A stretch of 6,087 nucleotides of DNA from Clostridium sp. UBA3947 (GTDB taxonomy: Bacteria; Bacillota; Clostridia; Clostridiales; Clostridiaceae): the NCBI GenBank assembly GCA_002385545.1, contig DGDR01000016.1:1-6087 (forward strand). The letters run 5' to 3'. Made by a program: the position numbers and the translations under genes. Shown piece by piece: positions 1-6,044 of this stretch. The notes beneath the pieces are model-generated. The model saw nothing but the letters and a program-made list of their open reading frames with translations. It searched no databases and was not told the origin of the DNA. Position 1 is the first letter of the stretch. The number at the start of each line of letters is the position of its first letter.

Positions 1-19
1 AGATGTGTATAAGAGACAG
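1..19. other. Residual Nextera/Tn5 transposon adapter (mosaic end), not genomic
   Basis: The first 19 bases read AGATGTGTATAAGAGACAG, which is exactly the Tn5 mosaic end used in Nextera sequencing libraries. The sequence changes at base 20 to DNA that continues the spoIIGA reading frame without interruption. The adapter was therefore left untrimmed on a read that formed the contig end. It should be removed, and the residues it would add to SpoIIGA after Asp245 should be ignored. Confidence 0.97.
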
Positions 20-756
20 GTATCACAGATTCCTATAATAGCGTTTTTAAACTGAAAATTATCATCACCATAGTTTATTTTGATCTTATCCGGTTTGAAT
101 CCGTAGAGGAAATTAGTCTGTCCGCTTACCGCTTTGAAAGGAATATACATCTTTTCATATTTACTGCTGTCAATGCTTGTAAGGGCCTCTTTTTCCACAA
201 TTATTACAGGTAGATTAGTAATGGGTTCTTTTAATTCATTGCCAGTGTCTAAGAGTGCTTTTAGTTTTATAATTTGTCCTTGTGTATAAATTTCAATATT
301 ATAAGTATAATTTTTAATTTTTTGTAAGCTTATTATATATGTTAAAATTCTATATCCTATTATGTAGATTATCATTAAGGCTAAGAATAATTTTCTGGCA
401 TAAAAGTTTTCAATTTCCAATCGATAGGTGTTCTTATTTTCTAAGTAGACTATAATTCCTGCTACAACAAAGGTATAACCTAAATAAATAAAAGTAGCCT
501 TTAAAATAAAAAAAAACTTGTTTTTACCGAAGGCACCATATACTATTAGGAGAGCAACTAATAAGGTTACGGGGATAGTAGTCATAAATTTTAATTCATC
601 TATGAAAATTACTAAAGTATAAAGTGCAGCACAGACTGATGTAATAAAAAATCTTTTATATTTGATTTTTATACTGAGAGTCTGAGCAGTAATAAATAAC
701 AAAAAGTAATTTACAATTAAATTCTCTAATAAAACTAAATCTATGAAAATTATCAC
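20..756 (-). CDS. spoIIGA: SpoIIGA, sigma-E processing peptidase (membrane aspartic protease), C-terminus missing
   Basis: This is the N-terminal 245 residues of a SpoIIGA-type protease. In the known family it sits in the polar septum and cleaves pro-sigma-E in the mother cell after activation by SpoIIR. I translated it by hand; the frame is open from GTG 756 to the window edge. The first half (about residues 1-145) is very hydrophobic and can hold about five membrane segments, beginning MIIFIDLVLLEN. The cytosolic half carries LLDTGNEL with the aspartic protease motif D170-T171-G172-N173, followed by IPFKAVSG (about 205-212) and AIIGICD. B. subtilis SpoIIGA is about 309 residues, so roughly 60 C-terminal residues are missing. 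The cause is the contig end, not mutation. An alternative GTG lies at 762 (two codons longer), but GGGGAG at 771-766 is 9 bp from GTG 756 and only 3 bp from GTG 762. In this family sigE and usually sigG follow directly; both would lie beyond the left edge. Confidence 0.93.
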
Positions 757-765
757 CAGCACTCA

Positions 766-771
766 CTCCCC
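766..771 (-). promoter_or_regulatory. Ribosome binding site deciding the spoIIGA start
   Basis: On the minus strand GGGGAG lies 9 bp upstream of GTG 756 and 3 bp upstream of GTG 762. An in-frame TGA at 765-763 rules out any earlier start. The spacing favours GTG 756, which gives the short N-terminus (M-I-I-F-I-D) typical of SpoIIGA. A second purine run, GGGAGT at 780-775, lies 12 bp from GTG 762 and is a weaker fit. Confidence 0.6.
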
Positions 772-787
772 ATTACTCCCTAAACCC

Positions 788-821
788 ATTATAAATCCTA
801 TGGGGCCAAATATTTTGTCAT
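788..821 (-). promoter_or_regulatory. Putative spoIIG-type promoter, 22-bp spacer, overlapping a Spo0A-box-like site
   Basis: On the minus strand ATGACA (821-816, five of six to TTGACA) and a perfect TATAAT (793-788) are separated by 22 bp. That spacing is wrong for an ordinary sigma-A promoter. It is, however, the known hallmark of the B. subtilis spoIIG promoter, where Spo0A~P lets sigma-A RNA polymerase work despite the long spacer. Reading the plus strand, TTTTGTCATT at 813-822 matches the 0A box TTTTGTCRAA at eight of ten positions and overlaps the -35. Transcription would start near 781, giving a leader of about 25 nt that contains the ribosome binding site. No -35-like hexamer exists at 16-18 bp. 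A short inverted repeat, CCCAT/ATGGG (785-789 and 800-804), flanks the -10. Confidence 0.6.
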
Positions 822-906
822 TTTTATAACTCTTTTCCTCACTTTCATATATTAAATTTCTACAGTATATAAGAAAAACATATTACTTAAGTCACTATTA
901 GATTTC

Positions 907-916
907 AGTTGTCATA
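907..916. promoter_or_regulatory. Possible upstream Spo0A-box-like site
   Basis: The plus strand reads AGTTGTCATA, seven of ten to TTTTGTCRAA, in the same orientation as the site over the spoIIGA -35. It lies about 130 bp upstream of the predicted start point. B. subtilis spoIIG also has a distal Spo0A site, but nearer (roughly 80-100 bp upstream). In DNA this AT-rich the match could be chance. Confidence 0.25.
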
Positions 917-941
917 ATAATTAATATACTGATTCTTGCAT

Positions 942-974
942 AAAAAAAGACCATGCAATTTTGCATAGTCTTTT
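942..974 (-). terminator. Rho-independent terminator of the ftsAZ operon
   Basis: On the minus strand AAAAGACTATGCAA (974-961) pairs with TTGCATGGTCTTTT (958-945) through one G-U pair, with a tiny A-A loop at 960-959. A run of seven T follows (948-942). The hairpin starts 3 bp after the ftsZ TAG stop (980-978). It separates ftsZ from spoIIGA, so spoIIGA needs its own promoter. Confidence 0.92.
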
Positions 975-977
975 AAC

Positions 978-2069
978 CTATCTTCTTTGTTTTCTTAAAA
1001 ATGCAGGAATCTCAAGCTCATTATCGTTATAGTCTCTTGTGGTAGCTACATCCTCAAGTGGAAGCTTATCATCCTTTGGTGCTGGTTCAAAGTCAATTTT
1101 CCTCTTCTCTGTTCTTTCATTATCAAAACCAGTAGCTATTACAGTAATTCTTATTTCATCCTGTAAGTTTTCATCTATAACAGCACCAAATATTATATTT
1201 GCATCTGGATCTGCTGCTTGTTGAACTATTTCTGCAGCCTCATTAATTTCTAATAATCCAAGATCTGCCCCACCAGTTACATTTAGCAGAACTCCTGTAG
1301 CACCTACAATAGAGGTTTCAAGTAATGGACTGGATATTGCCTGTTTTGCTGCTTGTTGGGCTCTATCTTCACCATTAGCTCTACCAACACCCATGTGAGC
1401 TAATCCCTTACTTAACATAACAGTTCTAACATCGGCAAAGTCTAAATTAACTAAACCAGGTATAGTAATAAGGTCAGATATACCTTGAACACCTTGTCTT
1501 AATACATCGTCTGCCATTTTAAAGGAATCTAACAGAGAAGTTTTCTTATCTACCATAGTTAACAATCTTTCATTTGGGATTGTTACTAAGGTATCAACTT
1601 TTTCTTTTAAATTTTTAATTCCTAGTTCTGCGTGGAGCATTCTTTTTCTACCCTCAAATGGAAAAGGCTTAGTTACTACACCAACAGTAAGTATACCTAA
1701 AGACTTTGCTATTTCAGCAACCACAGGAGCTGCCCCAGTACCGGTACCACCACCCATTCCACAGGTTATGAATACCATATCCGCTCCTTTAATAGCTTGA
1801 GCTATTTCTTCTTTACTTTCTTCAGCTGCTTTTTGCCCAATTTCAGGGTTTGCACCTGCACCTAAACCCTTAGTAAGCTTCTCTCCTATTTGAATTTTTT
1901 GCGTTGCACGAGATAATAGCAACGCCTGTTTATCTGTATTTATAGCGATAAATTCAACATTCTTTAACCCCTCTTGGATCATTCTGTTTACTGCGTTATT
2001 ACCTCCGCCACCGCAACCTATTACTTTAATTTGTGCAAATTGTTGTACGTCTACATCAAAATCTAACAA
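978..2069 (-). CDS. ftsZ: Cell division protein FtsZ
   Basis: FtsZ is a tubulin-like GTPase whose filaments form the Z-ring at mid-cell and, during sporulation, near the pole. The 363-residue protein is complete. The GTP-binding domain begins at about residue 13 with KVIGCGGGGNNAVNRM; the tubulin signature GGGTGTG is at 106-112. The T7 synergy loop NLDFADV is at 208-214 with Asn208, Asp210 and Asp213 intact, so GTP hydrolysis across the filament interface should work. Residues 230-315 form the C-terminal domain and about 316-350 a charged linker. The conserved terminal peptide LEIPAFLRKQRR (352-363) is the docking site for FtsA and other partners. The start is TTG, supported by GGGAGG 7 bp upstream; MLDFDVD is the usual clostridial N-terminus. 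Cys103 in ITCGMGGG occupies a position that is more often Ala. It is the second gene of ftsA-ftsZ and has no separate promoter that I can see. Confidence 0.99.
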   Translation of the reverse strand: MLDFDVDVQQFAQIKVIGCGGGGNNAVNRMIQEGLKNVEFIAINTDKQALLLSRATQKIQIGEKLTKGLGAGANPEIGQKAAEESKEEIAQAIKGADMVFITCGMGGGTGTGAAPVVAEIAKSLGILTVGVVTKPFPFEGRKRMLHAELGIKNLKEKVDTLVTIPNERLLTMVDKKTSLLDSFKMADDVLRQGVQGISDLITIPGLVNLDFADVRTVMLSKGLAHMGVGRANGEDRAQQAAKQAISSPLLETSIVGATGVLLNVTGGADLGLLEINEAAEIVQQAADPDANIIFGAVIDENLQDEIRITVIATGFDNERTEKRKIDFEPAPKDDKLPLEDVATTRDYNDNELEIPAFLRKQRR

Positions 2070-2076
2070 GATAATA

Positions 2077-2082
2077 CCTCCC
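2077..2082 (-). promoter_or_regulatory. Strong ribosome binding site deciding the TTG start of ftsZ
   Basis: On the minus strand GGGAGG (2082-2077) lies 7 bp before TTG 2069-2067 and just after the ftsA stop (2087-2085). No ATG or GTG sits at a better distance, so the rare TTG start is well supported. A strong site paired with a weak start codon may help set the FtsZ:FtsA ratio; that is inference. Confidence 0.88.
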
Positions 2083-2084
2083 TT

Positions 2085-3296
2085 TTATCTAAAATCCTGA
2101 ATAAAATGCCTTAATTTCGATATAAATCCCTTTTTACTTTTCTTGATACTTTCACTCGAGGAATTTGAATCCTGTTTTCTACTAATATTAATAGTTTCTA
2201 AAACCAATTTCAACATTCCTATAGGAACAGAATAAACATAATTATTCTTTTCCATAACACCATTTTCTATCATATTGATAGACTTATCAATTCCTTCTTC
2301 AAATTTTTTTATGGTATCCTCATAATGAATAATACCGCCACCAGTTATGAAGATATAATCAAGAGACCGTAAACTTTTTTGATTATGAATCTCTTCTAAT
2401 GCAAAGCTAAGTAATTCATCAGCCCTGGCTTCAATAATTTCATCAATCATATTGCCATTGTACTTGTCGTAAATATTAAGTTGTTCATTATCAATACCCG
2501 CTTCTTTTTCAAGCTTTAATTGCTTATGGTTTAATTTAATATTTTCTGCTTCTTCAAAGGATATGCTTAAACAAGTAAGAATATCTTTAGTAATATTATT
2601 ACCACCTAATGGTATGTGCCCAGTGTAAACTATGCTGCCGTTATCATATATGAACAAATCTGTAGTTTCAGCGCCTATATCAATTATACCCAAGCTTTTA
2701 TCCTTATTTACATCATTAACTATAAGCTTTTGTAAGGCCAACCCCTGTGGTATCATTCCTTGTATTTCAATGCCAGCTGCTTTAACGCACTGTACTAGGC
2801 TTTCAATATTACCTTTATTTGCAGTAAATACCTTAGCATTAATAGTCAATCTCTTACCCCTAATACTTAAAGGATTCTTAATTGCTAAATGATCATCAAT
2901 AATATATTCAAAAGGATAAACCCAGAGAATTTCATTATTTTCTGATAAAACACTTTCTTTTGCTGCGTTTAAAGCTTTGTTAATATCTTCATCTGTAACT
3001 ACTTTACCCGACATAGTTTCTACAGTTGCTTTTGCATCAATTATTTTACACCAAGCATTGCTAGCATTAATATATGCCTTATTAACTGGCTCATCTATTA
3101 GGCTCTCTAACTTTCCTTTACAACGTTTAATAGCTTCTGTTGTTTGCTCCATATTAATTACGACAGACTTCCCAATACCATTATTATTTACGGAGGTAAC
3201 TGCAATTACTTGCATTTGTTTTAAGCTATCTACCTTCGCCACCACAGCACTTATTTTAGATGAACCTATGTCAAATGCTACCAGTAGATTGTTCAT
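2085..3296 (-). CDS. ftsA: Cell division protein FtsA
   Basis: FtsA is an actin-like ATPase that tethers FtsZ filaments to the membrane and recruits later division proteins. The protein is complete at 403 residues, somewhat shorter than B. subtilis FtsA (about 440). Actin-family nucleotide motifs are in order: phosphate-1 loop VAFDIGSSKISA at 6-17, phosphate-2 loop IIDIGAETTDLF at 204-215, and adenosine motif FITGGG at 316-321. Between the first two, about 84-165 corresponds to the FtsA-specific 1C subdomain. GHIPLGGNNIT (226-236) is typical of FtsA. A polar Ser/Lys-rich linker (about 373-387) leads to the C-terminal amphipathic helix GFISKLRHFIQDFR, the membrane-targeting sequence, so the anchor is intact. 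The ATG start has AGGAGGAG centred about 9 bp upstream. The gene ends 15 bp before ftsZ, indicating one transcript. PilM is a related fold, but the 1C region, C-terminal helix and ftsZ partner favour FtsA. Confidence 0.97.
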   Translation of the reverse strand: MNNLLVAFDIGSSKISAVVAKVDSLKQMQVIAVTSVNNNGIGKSVVINMEQTTEAIKRCKGKLESLIDEPVNKAYINASNAWCKIIDAKATVETMSGKVVTDEDINKALNAAKESVLSENNEILWVYPFEYIIDDHLAIKNPLSIRGKRLTINAKVFTANKGNIESLVQCVKAAGIEIQGMIPQGLALQKLIVNDVNKDKSLGIIDIGAETTDLFIYDNGSIVYTGHIPLGGNNITKDILTCLSISFEEAENIKLNHKQLKLEKEAGIDNEQLNIYDKYNGNMIDEIIEARADELLSFALEEIHNQKSLRSLDYIFITGGGIIHYEDTIKKFEEGIDKSINMIENGVMEKNNYVYSVPIGMLKLVLETINISRKQDSNSSSESIKKSKKGFISKLRHFIQDFR

Positions 3297-3335
3297 ATTA
3301 GTCTCCTCCTAATTTGTTTACCTTCAAACTTATAT

Positions 3336-3362
3336 ATTCAACATAAAATTTATTTTTCCTCC
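3336..3362 (-). promoter_or_regulatory. Putative sigma-H promoter of ftsAZ
   Basis: On the minus strand GGAGGAAAA (3362-3354) and GTTGAAT (3342-3336) are separated by 11 bp. Both fit the B. subtilis sigma-H consensus RnAGGAwWW, n11-12, RnnGAAT at every defined position. A start near 3328 would leave a leader of about 32 nt containing the ftsA ribosome binding site. One of the B. subtilis ftsAZ promoters is known to use sigma-H and raises FtsA/FtsZ levels at the onset of sporulation, so the location makes biological sense. A vegetative sigma-A promoter must also exist, but I find only weak candidates here, such as TTAACG with TAAATT at 17 bp. Confidence 0.72.
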
Positions 3363-3401
3363 ATTTTTTCGTTAATTTTTAATAAAACATAATAACTTTT
3401 T

Positions 3402-3432
3402 AAAAAAATAAAGAGGAATGCTCCTCCTTATT
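3402..3432 (-). terminator. Rho-independent terminator of the glycosyltransferase gene
   Basis: On the minus strand AATAAGGAGGA (3432-3422) pairs with TCCTCTTTATT (3417-3407), 11 bp with one G-U pair and a GCAT loop. It is followed by a T run extending to 3402. The hairpin begins immediately after the TAA stop (3435-3433). It insulates ftsA from the gene upstream. The GGAGGAG within the stem resembles a ribosome binding site but has no start codon after it at a usable distance. Confidence 0.92.
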
Positions 3433-4725
3433 TTAATTTGCTTTTTCTAGCTCATTTATACTTACACTTCTTGTATGAATAGTGTGGCTCCATTCTTTCT
3501 TATCCTTATCAATTACCCCCATAACTGATATAGGAATCCATGTTAGAACATATATTGGGTATACTAAATAGTATAGGAAAATTTTTAAACTAAGCTTCTT
3601 TTCAAGAGCTAAAACCAATGGTGTATAAATAAACTGCATTATCAAAACAAAAAGTGCACTTATATTAATAAGATTAAAATTAAAAAATACTCCTTCATTG
3701 AACTTTGCTAGATAATGACCTAAATTAGCAAAAATCTGTGTGTATCCAACGACTTTTTGGATAATATTCATAATAACACCAAAGCCAGCCAATATAGTTA
3801 TAATTGGTTGAATGCTATAAATAGCACAATCTAAAGCCACAAAATCAAACTTTGTTACAGCTCTTTTTATTAACTTCCAAAAATATCTTGATGCAACATC
3901 GGCAAATCCCTGCATCCATCTTTTTCTTTGCCACCAAGATTGGGATAAGGTTAATGGTTTTTCATCATATATTATTGCGTCATGAGCCCAACCAACTCTT
4001 CTACCGTTAAGTACAAGTTTACAGGTGAATTCCAAGTCTTCTGTTAAACATGTAGCTCCCCAACCTAATTCCTTTAAGGTTTCTGTAGCTATACAAAAGC
4101 CTGTTCCACCTAATTGACTAGAAAGACGTAAATTACTTCTAGCATTTTGGAACATTCTATTGGAAGTCCAGAAAGAAATAGAATATCCGCCAGTTATCCA
4201 TGTATCATTAGGATTTTTGCTGTCTAAATATCCTTGAACTACCTCAAAGCCTTCACATAGCTTATTATTCATTTCTTTTAAAAATTGCTTTGAAGCTAAA
4301 TTATCTGCATCAAAAATTACTACAGCATCGTACTTTTTTTTCATCTTAAAAATTTTGTCAAACATCCATTCCAGAGCATAACCCTTACCTCTTTTTTCTT
4401 TATCTACCCTTTCATAGACGATTGCTCCGGCTTCTCTAGCTAAAGTAGCTGTATTATCTGTACAATTATCTGCTATAACAAATATATCATATAATTCCCT
4501 TGGATAATCTAAATTTAATAAGCTATGAACAACATTTTCTATAACTTTCTCCTCGTTATGAGCAGCTACTAGTAAAGCAAAAGACTTTTGCGGTTCAAAC
4601 TTCTTTTTGCTTTTAATTCTAATGAATCCGAACATGGATAAAACCACATAATATACTGAATAAATAAATAGAGCCTTGGTGAACACTGTCACAATTGTAT
4701 CAAATATCGTTTTTATAAGCTGCAT
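3433..4725 (-). CDS. Membrane-bound family 2 glycosyltransferase (polysaccharide-synthase-like)
   Basis: The 430-residue protein has a family GT2 (GT-A fold) catalytic domain set between membrane segments. A transmembrane helix at about 8-34 is followed by the cytosolic domain starting ALLVAAHNEE (50-59), with IFVIADNCTDNT (81-92), the metal-binding DAD at 139-141, and the catalytic-base region TED at 228-230. QRKRW (266-270) is the QxxRW acceptor-site motif typical of processive synthases such as BcsA, IcaA and hyaluronan synthase. About three C-terminal helices follow (296-325, 349-373, 380-405), then a polar tail with WSHTIHTRS. It lacks a PilZ domain and an attached deacetylase, so the polymer cannot be named; an extracellular or cell-wall polysaccharide is likely. 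ATG 4725 is preceded by AGGGGGG 8 bp upstream. The gene is a single-gene unit with its own terminator. Its place beside ftsAZ suggests an envelope role, but this is context only. Confidence 0.88.
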   Translation of the reverse strand: MQLIKTIFDTIVTVFTKALFIYSVYYVVLSMFGFIRIKSKKKFEPQKSFALLVAAHNEEKVIENVVHSLLNLDYPRELYDIFVIADNCTDNTATLAREAGAIVYERVDKEKRGKGYALEWMFDKIFKMKKKYDAVVIFDADNLASKQFLKEMNNKLCEGFEVVQGYLDSKNPNDTWITGGYSISFWTSNRMFQNARSNLRLSSQLGGTGFCIATETLKELGWGATCLTEDLEFTCKLVLNGRRVGWAHDAIIYDEKPLTLSQSWWQRKRWMQGFADVASRYFWKLIKRAVTKFDFVALDCAIYSIQPIITILAGFGVIMNIIQKVVGYTQIFANLGHYLAKFNEGVFFNFNLINISALFVLIMQFIYTPLVLALEKKLSLKIFLYYLVYPIYVLTWIPISVMGVIDKDKKEWSHTIHTRSVSINELEKAN

Positions 4726-4751
4726 CTAATAATCCCCCCTGATTCAAGGTT

Positions 4752-4760
4752 ATTTTAGCA
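4752..4760 (-). promoter_or_regulatory. Possible extended -10 promoter element of the glycosyltransferase gene
   Basis: On the minus strand TGCTAAAAT is an extended -10 (TGnTAnAAT) lying 26 bp before the ATG, placing a start near 4745 just ahead of the ribosome binding site. The hexamer 17 bp upstream, TAGTAA, is a poor -35, which extended -10 promoters tolerate. A perfect TATAAT also occurs at 4868-4863 but has only the weak -35 TTTTAA at 17 bp. Confidence 0.35.
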
Positions 4761-4809
4761 CAAAAGAGATTCTATTACTATAGATTTTAATTTTTTTGTG
4801 AAACTTTTT

Positions 4810-4835
4810 AAATACACCCTAATAAAACTGTATTT
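4810..4835. repeat. Short inverted repeat upstream of the glycosyltransferase gene
   Basis: AAATACA (4810-4816) and TGTATTT (4829-4835) form a perfect 7-bp inverted repeat around a 12-bp spacer, in the leader/promoter region of the glycosyltransferase gene. The two-armed shape could be an operator. The arms are AT-rich, and the surrounding 263-bp intergenic region is so AT-biased that chance is a fair explanation. Confidence 0.3.
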
Positions 4836-4907
4836 TTACACAACTTGAAACATTTAGTACACATTATATATATTATTCCCATTTTTTAAAAAATCATATA
4901 ACAAAGA

Positions 4908-4932
4908 TAAAAGTGGCATAAAGCCACTTTTA
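4908..4932 (-). terminator. Hairpin downstream of pilT, probable terminator
   Basis: TAAAAGTGGC and GCCACTTTTA form a perfect 10-bp stem with a 5-nt loop (4918-4922). On the minus strand the stem is followed by the U-rich ATCTTTGTT. That is less than a pure T run, so termination may be partial. The hairpin lies 56 bp past the pilT stop. The stem is symmetrical, but only minus-strand genes flank it. Confidence 0.72.
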
Positions 4933-4988
4933 GTTATACTATATTATTTCTTTTATTGCATGCTACTTAAATGATACCTTTATATTTG

Positions 4989-6044
4989 CTATAACATCAT
5001 AAGTCTCTTTATCATTTCTTTATCAATAGCATAATTTAGAGCGGTTTCAGCTGTAATAATTCTCTTCTTATATAATTCTGTTATAGCCATATCCATTGTC
5101 TTCATACCATACTTGCTACCAGTCTGAACAGAAGACTCTATTTGATGGGTCTTACCTTCTCTAATTAAATTTTGAATAGCGGATGTAACAATCATGGTTT
5201 CTAAGGCTGCTATTCTTCCTTCACCATCTGCTCTTGGTAAGAGCTGCTGTGAAATAATTCCTTGTAAAACCGCAGCTAATTGGATTCTTATTTGCTGCTG
5301 TTGATGAGGTGGGAATACGTCTATAATTCTGTCTATAGTTTTTGCTGCACCAATTGTATGTAAGGTTGAAAATACTAAGTGACCAGTTTCAGCAGCAGTA
5401 ATTGCTATAGATATAGTTTCCAAATCTCTCATCTCACCTACAAGAATTACGTCTGGGTCTTCTCTTAATATTGATTTTAACGCTTTAGCATAACTTTGAC
5501 TATCTTTACCAATTTCTCTTTGATTTATCATGGATTTATCATGTTTATGTAAGAATTCTATTGGGTCCTCTAAGGTTATAATGTGATTAGATTGTGTTGT
5601 ATTAATTTCATTTATCATAGCAGCTAAAGTTGTACTTTTACCACTACCTGTAGGTCCTGTTACTAGCACTAAGCCTCTTTTTTTAGTAGTTAACTCTCTA
5701 ATTACATTTGGAAAGCCTAATTCCTGTAAAGTAGGCACCTTAAGACCAACAACTCTTATAGCTAGAGCATCGCTACCTCTTTGCTTAAAAATATTAACTC
5801 TGAATCTTCCTGTTCCAGCTATTGAGTATGAAGTATCTACTTCACCTTCTGCTGAATATTCATCGTATTTATCTCTTAATACTGCTCTAGCATATGTTTC
5901 TGTATTTTCTGGAGTTAAAAATTCTTGCTTAATTGGTATAAGCTTACCATTTATTCTCATTATAGGCGGAACTCCAACAGTTAAATGTAAATCTGAGGCT
6001 CCTGAATCAAGTGTCAATTCTAATAATTCATTAAATGATAACAT
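4989..6044 (-). CDS. pilT: PilT, type IV pilus retraction ATPase
   Basis: PilT is a hexameric cytoplasmic ATPase at the base of type IV pili that depolymerises pilin, driving retraction and twitching or gliding. The 351-residue protein has the full family length. An N-terminal PAS-like domain (about 1-100) contains the typical GASDLHL (15-21). The ATPase core follows: Walker A GPTGSGKST at 130-138, Asp box ITLEDPIEF at 156-164, Walker B ILVGEMRD at 200-207 with catalytic Glu204, and His box GHLVFSTLHT at 221-230. The C-terminal retraction motif is AIQNLIRE at 289-296 (AIRNLIRE in well-studied PilTs), then SSVQTGSKYGMKTMD. This motif and the absence of the long N-terminal domain separate it from the PilB extension ATPase. 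ATG 6044 follows AAGGGGG at 6 bp. No pilin, PilC or PilB gene is in the window. It may be co-transcribed with genes beyond the right edge, since only 43 bp upstream are visible. Confidence 0.96.
   Translation of the reverse strand: MLSFNELLELTLDSGASDLHLTVGVPPIMRINGKLIPIKQEFLTPENTETYARAVLRDKYDEYSAEGEVDTSYSIAGTGRFRVNIFKQRGSDALAIRVVGLKVPTLQELGFPNVIRELTTKKRGLVLVTGPTGSGKSTTLAAMINEINTTQSNHIITLEDPIEFLHKHDKSMINQREIGKDSQSYAKALKSILREDPDVILVGEMRDLETISIAITAAETGHLVFSTLHTIGAAKTIDRIIDVFPPHQQQQIRIQLAAVLQGIISQQLLPRADGEGRIAALETMIVTSAIQNLIREGKTHQIESSVQTGSKYGMKTMDMAITELYKKRIITAETALNYAIDKEMIKRLMML

Noticed and set aside
20..756. spoIIGA as a mutated or interrupted gene
   Set aside because: The frame is open over all 245 visible codons with the catalytic DTGN present; the break coincides exactly with sequencing adapter.
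801..806. TTGGCC as a -35 for the spoIIGA TATAAT
   Set aside because: It is only 10 bp from the -10 and matches poorly; the ATGACA at 22 bp is the better explanation given the known spoIIG architecture.
1039..1224. Plus-strand open frame of 61 codons inside ftsZ
   Set aside because: It is antisense to a highly conserved region of ftsZ, has no ribosome binding site, and its composition mirrors the ftsZ codons.
2632..2892. Plus-strand open frame of 86 codons inside ftsA
   Set aside because: It is an antisense shadow of ftsA; its hydrophobic look arises from the complement of AT-rich codons.
2977..3312. Plus-strand open frame of 111 codons over the 5' part of ftsA
   Set aside because: It is antisense to conserved ftsA sequence and runs over the ftsA start and ribosome binding site; no promoter or family resemblance is seen.
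4807..4881. Minus-strand open frame of 24 codons with four cysteines, upstream of the glycosyltransferase
   Set aside because: No Shine-Dalgarno precedes the ATG (only an A/T run), and chance small frames of this size are expected.
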